A stretch of DNA of 64,000 bases, from contig NC_064043.1 of assembly GCF_932526225.1 (NCBI RefSeq), positions 1,137,501-1,201,500 of the forward strand, written 5' to 3'. A program made the position numbers and the translations under genes. The notes beneath the pieces are model-generated. The model was not told where the DNA came from, did no database searches, and saw only the letters and a program-made list of their open reading frames with translations. Below are positions 52,501-64,000 of the stretch, piece by piece (the stretch's first letter is position 1; each line of letters opens with the position of its first letter). This DNA comes from Nematostella vectensis (taxonomy: Eukaryota > Cnidaria > Anthozoa > Actiniaria > Edwardsiidae).

Positions 52501-55500
52501 GAAAATTACTTTTAATACTATTGGTATCGTAAACTATCCCAAGCAAAGTCATCATCGGACTGGAGGTTAAATTCGGGAAAAGCTTCAGGGTTACATTCGG
52601 GAATTTGTTTTACGAGTGTAACCTCCAAAAGGTTACAATCGATAATTTTTTTCCGAATGTAAATTCCAAAAAGTAACATTAGGAAAAATAAAACAGTATA
52701 CTCGGAAAAATAGGTATATCAATCTATCGAGCGCTATGCTCTATGTTAGAATCTACTCAATCAAGTTATCCAAGGAATCTAGTTAGTTCTTGTGTGCATA
52801 AAATTGTACAGGATCCTGAACAAAGCATGAGCACATCAAAGATGCTGAGAGTACATAAAAATGTCCCTATACCTTCTTTTTATGTCATGACAAACCAAGA
52901 ACAGTATAATTAAGTATCGATATTTAAAAAAAAAATAAAGAAAAAAAAATAGGCTATCAGCGGGAATCGAACCCGGGTAGCTGCGTTAGTAGTCAAGTGC
53001 CCGCAACGAAAGACTAACGTGGCATTGCTGAAGGGAATTGTAATGAAAATTACGTTTAATACTATTGGTATCGTAAACTATCCCAAGAAAAGTCACCATC
53101 GGACTGGAGGTTAAATTCGGGAAAAGCTTCAGGGTTACATTCGGGAATTTGTTTTACGAGTGTAACCTCCAAAAGGTTACAATCGATAATATTTTTCCGA
53201 ATGTAAATTCCAAAAAGTAACATTAGGAAAAATAAAACAGTATACTCGGAAAAATAGGTATATCAATCTATCGAGCGCTATGCTCTATGTTAGAATCTAC
53301 TTAATCAAGTTATCCAAGGAATCTAGTTAGTTCTTGTGTGCATAAAATATGTACAGGATCCTGAACAAGGCATGAGCAAATCAAAGATGCTGAGAGTACA
53401 TAAAAATGTCCATATACCTTCTTTTTATGTCATGACACACCAAGAACAGTATAATTAAGTATCGATATTTAAAAAAAAAATAAAGAAAAAAAAATAGGCT
53501 ATCAGCGGGAATCTAACCCGGGTCGCTGCGTTAGTAGTCAAGTGCCCGCAACGAAAGACTAACGTGGCATTGCTGAAGGGAATTGTAATGAAAATTACTT
53601 TTAATACTATTGGTATCGTAAACTATCCCAAGCAAAGTCACCATCGGACTGGAGGTTACATTCGGGAAAAGCTTCAGGGTTACATTCGGGAATTTGTTTT
53701 ACGAGTGTAACCTCCAAAAGGTTACAATCGATAATTTTTTTTTCCGAATGTAAATTCCAAAAAGTAACATTAGGAAAAATAAAACAGTATACTCGGAAAA
53801 AAAGGAATATCAATCTATCGAGCGCTATGCTCTATGTTAGAATCTACTTAATCAAGTTATCCAAGGAATCTGGTTAGTTCTTGGGTGCATAAAATATGTA
53901 CAGGATCCTGAACAAAGCATGAGCACATCAAAGATGCTGAGAGTACATAAAAATGTCCCTATACCTTCTCTTTATGTCATGACACACCAAGAACAGTATA
54001 ATTAAGTATCGATATTAAAAAAAAAAATAAAGAAAAAAAATAGGCTCTCAGCGGGAATCGAACCCGGGTCGCTGCGTTAGTAGTCAAGTGCCCGCAACGA
54101 AAGACTAACGTGGCATTGCTGAAGGGAATTGTAATGAAAATTACTTTTAATAATATTGGTATCGTAAACTATCCCAAGCAAAGTCACCATCGGACTGGAG
54201 GTTACATTCAGGAAAAGCTTCAGGGTTACATTCGGGAATTTGTTTTACGAGTGTAACCTCCAAAAGGTTACAATCGATAATTTTTTTTACGAATGTAAAT
54301 TCCAAAAAGTAACATTAGGAAAAATAAAACAGTATACTCGGAAAAATAGGTATATCAATCTATCGAGCGCTATGCTCTATGTTAGAATCTACTTAATCAA
54401 GTTATCCAAGGAATCTAGTTAGTTCTTGTGTGCATAAAATATGTACAGGATCCTGAACAAGGCATGAGCACATCAAATATGCTGAGAGTACATAAAAATG
54501 TCCCTATACCTTCTTTTTATGTCATGACACACCAAGAACAGTATAATTAAGTATCGATATTAAAAAAAAAAAAAAAGAAAGAAAAAAAATAGGCTATCAG
54601 CGGGAATCGAACCCGGGTCGCTGCGTTAGTAGTCAAGTGCCCGCAACGAAAGACTAACGTGGCATTGCTAAAGGGATTTGTAATGAAAATTACTTTTAAT
54701 ACTATTGGTATCGTAAACTATCCCAAGCAAAGTCATCATCGGACTGGAGGTTAAATTCGGGAAAAGCTTCAGGGTTACATTCGGGAATTTGTTTTACGAG
54801 TGTAACCTCCAAAAGGTTACAATCGATAATTTTTTTCCGAATGTAAATTCCAAAAAGTAACATTAGGAAAAATAAAACAGTATACTCGGAAAAATAGGTA
54901 TATCAATCTATCGAGCGCTATGCTCTATGTTAGAATCTACTCAATCAAGTTATCCAAGGAATCTAGTTAGTTCTTGTGTGCATAAAATTGTACAGGATCC
55001 TGAACAAAGCATGAGCACATCAAAGATGCTGAGAGTACATAAAAATGTCCCTATACCTTCTTTTTATGTCATGACAAACCAAGAACAGTATAATTAAGTA
55101 TCGATATTTAAAAAAAAAATAAAGAAAAAAAAATAGGCTATCAGCGGGAATCGAACCCGGGTAGCTGCGTTAGTAGTCAAGTGCCCGCAACGAAAGACTA
55201 ACGTGGCATTGCTGAAGGGAATTGTAATGAAAATTACGTTTAATACTATTGGTATCGTAAACTATCCCAAGAAAAGTCACCATCGGACTGGAGGTTAAAT
55301 TCGGGAAAAGCTTCAGGGTTACATTCGGGAATTTGTTTTACGAGTGTAACCTCCAAAAGGTTACAATCGATAATATTTTTCCGAATGTAAATTCCAAAAA
55401 GTAACATTAGGAAAAATAAAACAGTATACTCGGAAAAATAGGTATATCAATCTATCGAGCGCTATGCTCTATGTTAGAATCTACTTAATCAAGTTATCCA

Positions 55501-55830
55501 AGGAATCTAGTTAGTTCTTGTGTGCATAAAATATGTACAGGATCCTGAACAAGGCATGAGCAAATCAAAGATGCTGAGAGTACATAAAAATGTCCATATA
55601 CCTTCTTTTTATGTCATGACACACCAAGAACAGTATAATTAAGTATCGATATTTAAAAAAAAAATAAAGAAAAAAAAATAGGCTATCAGCGGGAATCTAA
55701 CCCGGGTCGCTGCGTTAGTAGTCAAGTGCCCGCAACGAAAGACTAACGTGGCATTGCTGAAGGGAATTGTAATGAAAATTACTTTTAATACTATTGGTAT
55801 CGTAAACTATCCCAAGCAAAGTCACCATCG
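51450..55830. repeat. Tandem 4-monomer unit (2,184 bp x 2)
   Basis: A second, overlapping periodicity. AAGGAATCTGGTTAG (51,680s and 53,865s), GCTAAAGGGATTTG (52,480s and 54,667), GATAATATTTTTCC (53,187 and 55,371), GAGCAAATCAAAG (about 53,375 and 55,559) and GGGAATCTAACCCGG (53,509 and 55,693) are each repeated 2,184 bp apart. The ends overlap the 1,638-bp unit, so at least two exchange events are layered here. Confidence 0.82.
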
Positions 55831-58800
55831 GACTGGAGGTTAAATTCGGGAAAAGCTTCAGGGTTACATTCGGGAATTTGTTTTACGAGTGTAACCTCCA
55901 AAAGGTTACAATCGATAATTTTTTTTCCGAATGTAAATTCCAAAATGTAACATTAGGAAAAATAAAACAGTATACTCGGAAAAATAGGTATATCAATCTA
56001 TCGAGCGCTATGCTCTATGTTAGAATCTACTTAATCAAGTTATCCAAGGAATCTAGTTAGTTCTTGTGTGCATAAAATTGTACAGGATCCTGAACAAAGC
56101 ATGAGCACATCAAAGATGCTGAGAGTACACAAAAATGTCCCTATACCTTCTTTTTATGTCATGACAAACCAAGAACAGTATAATTAAGTATCGATATTTA
56201 AAAAAAAATAAAGAAAAAAAAAATAGGCTATCAGCGGGAATCGAACCCGGGTGGCTGCGTTAGTAGTCAAGTGCCCGCAACGAAAGACTAACGTGGCATT
56301 GCTGAAGGGAATTGTAATGAAAATTACGTTTAATACTATTGGTATCGTAAACTATCCCAAGCAAAGTCACCATCGGACTGGAGGTTACATTCGGGAAAAG
56401 CTTCAGGGTTACATTCGGGAATTTGTTTTACGAGTGTAACCTCCAAAAGGTTACAATCGATAATTTTTTTTCGAATGTAAATTCCAAAAAGTAACATTAG
56501 GAAAAATAGAACAGCATACTTGGAAAAAAGGTATATCAATCTATCGAGCGCTATGCTCTATGTTAGAATCTACTTAATCAAGTTATCCAAGGAATCTAGT
56601 TAGTTCTTGTGTGCATAAAATATGTACAGGATCCTGAACAAAGCATGAGCACATCAAAGATACTGAGAGTACATAAAAATGACCCTATACCTTCTTTTTA
56701 TGTCATGACACACCAAGACCAGTATAGTTAAGTATCGATATTTAAAAAAAAAAAATAAAGAAAAAAAAATTGGCTATCAGAGGGAATCGAACCCGGGTCG
56801 CTGCGTTAGTAGTCAAGTGCCCGCAACGAAAGACTAACGTGGCATTGCTGAAGGGAATTGTAATGAAAATTACTTTAATACTATTGGTATCGTAAACTAT
56901 CCCTAGCAAAGTCACCATCGGACTGGAGGTTACATTCGGGAAAAGCTTCAGGGTTACATTCGGGAATTTGTTTTACGAGTGTAACCTCCAAAAGGTTACA
57001 ATCGATAATTTTTTTTTTCCGAATGTAAATTCCAAAAAGTAACATTAGGAAAAATAAAACAGTATACTCGGAAAAAAGGTATATCAATCTATCGAGCGCT
57101 ATGCTCTATGTTAGAATCTACTTAATCAAGTTATCCAAGGAATCTAGTTAGTTCTTGTGTGCAAAAAATATGTACAGGATCCTGAACAAAGCATGAGCAC
57201 ATCAAAGATGCTGAGAGTACATAAAAATGACCATATACCTTCTTTTTATGTCATGACACACCAAGAACAGTATAATTAAGTATCGATATTTAAAAAAAAA
57301 AATAAAGAAAAAAAAAATAGGCTATCAGCGGGAATCGAACCCGGGTAGCTGCGTAAGTAGTCAAGTGCCTGCAACGAAAGACTAACGTGGCATTGCTGAA
57401 GGGAATTGTAATGAAAATTACGTTTAATACTATTGGTATCGTAAACTATCCCAAGAAAAGTCACCATAGGACAGGAGGTTACATTCGGGAAAAGCTTCAG
57501 GGTTACATTCGGGAATTTGTTTTACGAGTGTAACCTCCAAAAGGTTAAAATCGATAATTTTTTTTCCGAATGTAAATTCCAAAAAGTAACATTAGGAAAA
57601 ATAAAACAGTATACTCGGAAAAAAAGGTATATCAATCTTTCGAGCGCTATGCTCTATGTTAGAATCTACTTAATCAAGTTATCCAATGAATCTAGTTAGT
57701 TCTTGTGTGCTTAAAATATGTACAGGATCCTGAACAAAGCATGAGCACATCAAAGATGCTGAGAGTACATAAAAATGTCCCTATACCTTCTTTTTATGTC
57801 ATGACACACCAAGAACAGTATAATTAAGTATCGATATTAAAAAAAAAATAAAGAAAAAAAAATAGTCTATCAGCGGGAATCGAACCCGGGTCGCTGCGTT
57901 AGTAGTCAAGTGCCCGCAACGAAAGAATAACGTGGCATTGCTAAAGGGAATTGTAATGAAAATAACTTTTAATACTATTGGTATCGTAAACAATCCCAAG
58001 CAAAGTCACCATCGGACTGGAGGTTACATTCGGGAAAAGCTTCAGGGTTACATTCGGGAATTTGTTTTACGAGTGTAACCTCCAAAAGGTTACAATCGAT
58101 AATTTTTTTTTTCGAATGTAAATTCCAAAAAGTAACATTAGGAAAAATAAAACAGTATACTCGGAAAAAAAGGTATATCAATCTATCGAGCGCTATGCTC
58201 TATGTTAGAATCTACTTAATCAAGTTATCCAAGGAATCTAGTTAGTTCTTGTGTGCATAAAATATGTACAGGATCCTGAACAAAGCATGAGCACATCAAA
58301 GATGCTGAGAGTACATAAAAATGTCCCTATACCTTCTTTTTATGTCATGACACACCAAGAACAGTATAATTAAGTATCGATATTTAAAAAAAAAGAAAAA
58401 TAAAGAAAAAAAAAAGGCTATCAGCGGGAATCGAACCCGGGTCGCTGCGTTAGTAGTCAAGTGCCCGCAACGAAAGACTAACGTGGCATTGCTGAAGGGG
58501 ATTGTAATGAAAATTACTTTTAATACTATTGGTATCATAAACTATCCCAAGCAAAGTCACCATTGGACTGGAGGTTACATTCGGGAAAAGCTTCAGGGTT
58601 ACATTCGGGAATTTGTTTTACGAGTGTAACCTCCAAAAGGTTACAATCGATAATTTTTTTCCGAATGTAACTTCCAAAAAGTAACATTAGGAAAAATAGA
58701 ACAGTATACTCGGAAAAAAAGGTATATCAATCTATCGAGCGCTATGCTCTATGTTAGAATCTACTTAATCAAGTTATCCAAGGAATCTAGTTAGTTCTTG

Positions 58801-58959
58801 TGTGCATAAAATATGTACAGGATCCTGAACAAGTCATGAGCACATCAAAGATGCTGAGAGTACATAAAAATGTCCCTATACCTTCTTTTTATGTCATGAC
58901 ACACCAAGAACAGTATAATTAAGTATCGATATTTAAAAAAAAAAATAAAGAAAAAAAAA

Positions 58960-60600
58960 TAGGCTATCAGAGGGAATCGAACCCGGGTCGCTGCGTTAGT
59001 AGTCAAGTGCCCGCAACGAAAGACTAACGTGGCATTGCTGAAGGGAATTGTAATGAAAATTACTTTTAATACTATTGGTATCGTAAACTATCCCAAGCAA
59101 AGTCACTATCGGACTGGAGGTTAAATTCGGGAAAAGCTTCAGGGTTACATTCGGGAATTTGTTTTACGAGTGTAACCTCCAAAAGGTTACAATCGATAAT
59201 TTTTTTTCCGAATGTAAATTCCAAAATGTAACATTAGGAAAAATAAAACACTATACTCGGAAAAATAGGTATATCAATCTATCGAGCGCTATGCTCTATG
59301 TTAGAATCTACTTAATCAAATTATCCAAGGAATCTAGTTAGTTCTTGTGTGCATAAAATTGTACAGGATCCTGAACAAAGCATGAGCACATCAAAGATGC
59401 TGAGAGTACACAAAAATGTCCCTATACCTTCTTTTTATGTCATGACAAACCAAGAACAGTATAATTAAGTATCGATATTTTAAAAAAAAATAAAGAAAAA
59501 AAAAATAGGCTATCAGCGGGAATCGAACCCGGGTCGCTGCGTTAGTAGTCAAGTGCCCGCAACGAAAGACTAACGTGGCATTGCTGAAGGGAATTGTAAT
59601 GAAAATTACTTTTAATACTATTGGTATCGTAAACTATCCCAAGCAAAGTCACTATCGGACTGGAGGTTAAATTCGGGAAAAGCTTCAGGGTTACATTCGG
59701 GAATTTGTTTTACGAGTGTAACCTCCAAAAGGTTACAATCGATAATTTTTTTTCCGAATGTAAATTCCAAAATGTAACATTAGGAAAAATAAAACACTAT
59801 ACTCGGAAAAATAGGTATATCAATCTATCGAGCGCTATGCTCTATGTTAGAATCTACTTAATCAAATTATCCAAGGAATCTAGTTAGTTCTTGTGTGCAT
59901 AAAATTGTACAGGATCCTGAACAAAGCATGAGCACATCAAAGATGCTGAGAGTACACAAAAATGTCCCTATACCTTCTTTTTATGTCATGACAAACCAAG
60001 AACAGTATAATTAAGTATCGATATTTTAAAAAAAAATAAAGAAAAAAAAAATAGGCTATCAGCGGGAATCGAACCCGGGTCTCTGCGTTAGTAGTCAAGT
60101 GCCCGCAACGAAAGACTAACGTGGCATTGCTGAAGGGAATTGTAATGAAAATTACGTTTAATACTATTGGTATCGTAAACTATCCCAAGCAAAGTCACTA
60201 TCGGACTGGAGGTTAAATTCGGGAAAAGCTTCAGGGTTACATTCGGGAATTTGTTTTACGAGTGTAACCTCCAAAAGGTTACAATCGATAATTTTTTTTC
60301 CGAATGTAAATTCCAAAATGTAACATTAGGAAAAATAAAACACTATACTCGGAAAAATAGGTATATCAATCTATCGAGCGCTATGCTCTATGTTAGAATC
60401 TACTTAATCAAATTATCCAAGGAATCTAGTTAGTTCTTGTGTGCATAAAATTGTACAGGATCCTGAACAAAGCATGAGCACATCAAAGATGCTGAGAGTA
60501 CACAAAAATGTCCCTATACCTTCTTTTTATGTCATGACAAACCAAGAACAGTATAATTAAGTATCGATATTTTAAAAAAAAATAAAGAAAAAAAAAATAG
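58960..60600. repeat. Three near-identical consecutive monomers (546 bp)
   Basis: Three adjacent copies share GTCACTATCGG, AAAACACTATACTC, ATCAAATTATCC, GTACACAAAAATG and a TATTTTAAAAAAAAATAAAG tract, at exactly 546-bp spacing (open frames start at 59,159, 59,705 and 60,251). They differ at very few positions, such as CTTTTAATAC versus CGTTTAATAC and GGTCGCTG versus GGTCTCTG. This is the most recent-looking amplification in the window. Confidence 0.88.
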
Positions 60601-60708
60601 GCTATCAGCGGGAATCGAACCCGGGTCTCTGCGTTAGTAGTCAAGTGCCCGCAACGAAAGACTAACGTGGCATTGCTGAAGGGAATTGTAATGAAAATTA
60701 CGTTTAAT

Positions 60709-60900
60709 ACTATTGGTATCGTAAACTATCCCAAGAAAAGTCACCATCGGACTGGAGGTTACATTCTGGAATTTGTTTTACGAGTGTAACCTCCAAAAGG
60801 TTACAATCGATAATTTTTTTTTCCGAATGTAAATTCCAAAAAGTAACATTAGGAAAACTAAAACAGTATACTCGGAAAAATAGGTATATCAATCTATCGA
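60709..60900. repeat. Monomer with a 24-bp internal deletion
   Basis: At 60,755-60,775 the sequence passes from GGAGGTTACATTC straight to TGGAATTTG. One of the two direct TTACATTCGGGAA copies and the HindIII site between them are missing. The loss equals the 24-bp repeat spacing, as expected for slippage or recombination between the direct copies. Other parts of the monomer are normal. Confidence 0.85.
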
Positions 60901-63900
60901 GCGCTATGCTCTATGTTAGAATCTACTTAATCAAGTTATCCAAGGAATCTAGTTAGTTCTTGTGTGCATAGAATATGTACAGGATCCTGAACAAAGCATG
61001 AGCACATCAAAGATGCTGAGAGTACATAAAAATGTCCCTATACCTTCTTTTTATGTCATGACACACCAAGAACAGTATAATTAAGTATCGATATTTAAAA
61101 AAAAAATAAAGAAAAAAAAATAGGCTATCAGCGGGAATCGAACCCGGGTCGCTGCGTTAGTAGTCAAGTGCCTGCAACGAAAGACTAACGTGGCATTGCT
61201 GAAGGGAATTGTAATGAAAATTACGTTTAATACTATTGGTATCGTAAACTATCCCAAGAAAAGTCACCATAGGACAGGAGGTTACATTCGGGAAAAGCTT
61301 CAGGGTTACATTCGGGAATTTGTTTTACGAGTGTAACCTCCAAAAGGTTACAATCGATAATTTTTTTTCCGAATGTAAATTCCAAAAAGTAACATTAGGA
61401 AAAATAAAACAGTATACTCGGAAAAAAAGGTATATCAATCTATCGAGCGCTATGCTCTATGTTAGAATCTACTTAATCAAGTTATCCAAGGAATCTAGTT
61501 AGTTCTTGTGTGCATAAAATATGTACAGGATCCTGAACAAAGCATGAGCACATCAAAGATGCTGAGAGTACATAAAAATGTCCCTATACCTTCTTTTTAT
61601 GTCATGACACACCAAGAACAGTATAATTAAGTATCGATATTAAAAAAAAAATAAAGAAAAAAAAAATAGTCTATCAGCGGGAATCGAACCCGGGTCGCTG
61701 CGTTAGTAGTCAAGTGCCCGCAACGAAAGAATAACGTGGCATTGCTGAAGGGAATTGTAATGAAAATAACTTTTAATACTATTGGTATCGTAAACTATCC
61801 CAAGCAAAGTCACCATCGGACTTGAGGTTACATTCGGGAAAAGCTTCAGGGTTACATTCGGGAATTTGTTTTACGAGTGTAACCTCCAAAAGGTTACAAT
61901 CGATAATTTTTTTTCGAATGTAAATTCCAAAAAGTAACATTAGGAAAAATAGAACAGCATACTCGGAAAAAAGGTATATCAATCTATCGAGCGCTATGCT
62001 CTATGTTAGAATCTACTTAATCAAGTTATCCAAGGAATCTAGTTAGTTCTTGTGTGCATAAAATATGTACAGGATCCTGAACAAAGCATGAGCACATCAA
62101 AGATACTGAGAGTACATAAAAATGACCCTATACCTTCTTTTTATGTCATGACACACCAAGACCAGTATAGTTAAGTATCGATATTTAAAAAAAAAAAATA
62201 AAGAAAAAAAAATTGGCTATCAGAGGGAATCGAACCCGGGTCGCTGCGTTAGTAGTCAAGTGCCCGCAACGAAAGACTAACGTGGCATTGCTGAAGGGAA
62301 TTGTAACGAAAATTACTTTAATACTATTGGTATCGTAAACTATCCCAAGCAAAGTCACCATCGGACTGGAGGTTACATTCGGGAAAGGCTTCAGGGTTAC
62401 ATTCGGGAATTTGTTTTACGAGTGTAACCTCCAAAAGGTTACAATCGATAAGTTTTTTTTTCCGAATGTAAATTCCAAAAAGTAACATTAGGAAAAATAA
62501 AACAGTATACTCGGAAAAAAAGGAATATCAATCTATCAAACGCTATGCTCTATGTTAGAATCTACTTAATCAAGTTATCCAAGGAATCTAGTTAGTTCTT
62601 GGGTGCATAAAATATGTACAGGATCCTGAACAAAGCATGAGCACATCAAAGATGCTGAGAGTACATAAAAATGACCATATACCTTCTTTTTATGTCATGA
62701 CACACCAAGAACAGTATAATTAAGTATCGATATTTTAAAAAAAAAAAATAAAGAAAAAAAAATAGGCTATCAGCGGGAATCGAACCCGGGTCGCTGCGTT
62801 AGTAGTCAAGTGCCTGCAACGAAAGACTAACGTGGCATTGCTGAAGGGAATTGTAATGAAAATTACGTTTAATACTATTGGTATCGTAAACTATCCCAAG
62901 AAAAGTCACCATAGGACAGGAGGTTACATTCGGGAAAAGCTTCAGGGTTACATTCGGGAATTTGTTTTACGAGTGTAACCTCCAAAAGGTTAAAATCGAT
63001 AATTTTTTTTCCGAATGTAAATTCCAAAAAGTAACATTAGGAAAAATAAAACAGTATACTTGGAAAAAAAGGTATATCAATCTATCGAGCGCTATGCTCT
63101 ATGTTAGAATCTACTTAATCAAGTTATCCAAGGAATCTAGTTAGTTCTTGTGTGCATAAAATATGTACAGGATCCTGAACAAAGCATGAGCACATCAAAG
63201 ATGCTGAGAGTACATAAAAATGTCCCTATACCTTCTTTTTATGTCATGACACACAAAGAACAGTATAATTAAGTATCGATATTAAAAAAAAATAAAGAAA
63301 AAAAAAATAGTCTATCAGCGTTAATCGAACCCGGGTCGCTGCGTTAGTAGTCAAGTGCCCGCAACGAAAGAATAACGTGGCATTGCTAAAGGGAATTGTA
63401 ATGAAAATAACTTTTAATACTATTGGTATCGTAAACAATCCCAAGCAAAGTCACCATCGGACTGGAGGTTACATTCGGGAAAAGCTTCAGGGTTACATTC
63501 GGGAATTTGTTTTACGAGTGTAACCTCCAAAAGGTTACAATCGATATTTTTTTTTTCGAATGTAAATTCCAAAAAGTAACAATAGGACAAATAAAACAGT
63601 ATACTCGGAAAAAAAGGTATATCAATCTATCGAGCGCTATGCTCTATGTTAGAATCTACTTAATCAAGTTATCCAAGGAATCTAGTTAGTTCTTGTGTGC
63701 ATAAAATATGTACAGGATCCTGAACAAAGCATGAGCACATCAAAGATGCTGAGAGTACATAAAAATGTCCCTATACCTTCTTTTTATGTCATGACACACC
63801 AAGAACAGTATAATTAAGTATCGATATTTAAAAAAAAAAAAATAAAGAAAAAAAAAGGCTATCAGCGGGAATCGAACCCGGGTCGCTGCGTTAGTAGTCA

Positions 63901-64000
63901 AGTGCCCGCAACGAAAGACTAACGTGGCATTGCTGAAGGGGATTGTAATGAAAATTACTTTTAATACTATTGGTATCATAAACTATCCCAAGCAAAGTCA

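Larger units (their letters stand above)
48569..64000. repeat. Satellite array, right block (same monomer, ~28 copies, runs off window)
   Basis: This is the same monomer in the same orientation as the left block, resuming in the middle of the poly-A tract immediately after the inserted element. The spacing tends to 546 bp. Several variants are commoner here than in the left block: GTCACTATCGG, ACACAAAAATG, GACCCTATACC, TTGGGTGCAT, and AATAGTCTATC beside an otherwise normal B box. The last monomer is cut by the window edge at 64,000. No protein gene is supported. Confidence 0.97.

Noticed and set aside
1-64000. Dozens of 60-74 codon open frames on both strands at ~545-bp spacing
   Set aside because: They are frames of the satellite monomer. 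They depend on homopolymer length and on single variants such as TTACATT/TTAAATT, many start at non-ATG codons, and the two-strand similarity comes from the inverted motif cluster. No domain is recognisable.
1-64000. Telomeric or rDNA array
   Set aside because: No TTAGGG-type repeat and no rRNA-like sequence is present. The unit is a 545-bp AT-rich satellite.

Overview
The window is eukaryotic nuclear DNA, and almost all of it is one tandem satellite array. A monomer of about 543-546 bp repeats head to tail from base 1 to 43,012 (about 79 copies) and again from 48,569 to the window end (about 28 copies). The array contains no believable protein gene. The many 60-74 codon open frames are the same few frames of the monomer, read on both strands, and they change with poly-A/T length. 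The host is probably a marine invertebrate animal, perhaps a cnidarian. That rests on general character only (AT-rich, TA- and TTAA-flanked DNA transposons, spliced-looking exons, minisatellites), and I cannot name a species.

Each monomer carries, on the minus strand, a decayed tRNA-like module of about 72 nt. It has a perfect RNA polymerase III B box in most copies, and a T-rich run that would act as a terminator lies just downstream. The rest of the monomer holds a cluster of related TTACATTCGGGAA motifs in direct and inverted orientation, a CAGGATCCTG palindrome, and a poly-A tract interrupted by T or G. Shared private variants show higher-order structure: a roughly 9.8 kb block duplicated at 11,447 bp spacing; 3-monomer (1,631 and 1,638 bp) and 4-monomer (2,184 bp) units; three almost identical consecutive monomers near 59-60.6 kb; and 10-, 20- and 23-monomer spacings between related blocks.

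The array is broken once, by a 5,556-bp insertion (43,013-48,568). It has imperfect terminal inverted repeats of about 41 bp starting CACGCCGGGCACAAA and is flanked by a duplicated TA. Uninterrupted monomers at about 59.5, 60.0 and 60.6 kb show the empty target site. Inside, a GC-rich left end leads into two plausible plus-strand coding exons. A 999-bp element with piggyBac-type TTAA flanks and CCCATTGAC-like ends is nested in the middle. An (AT)20 tract and a two-block 17-bp minisatellite follow. A minus-strand open frame starts near the right end, and part of it occurs again in inverted orientation inside the minisatellite. I read this as a DNA transposon, probably now non-autonomous, with coding remnants or captured exons, inserted into the satellite and itself hit by a piggyBac-like element.

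The two points of most interest are the satellite built around a Pol III B box (more than 100 potential TFIIIC sites at 545-bp spacing) and the unclassified TA-flanked element with its coding segments.
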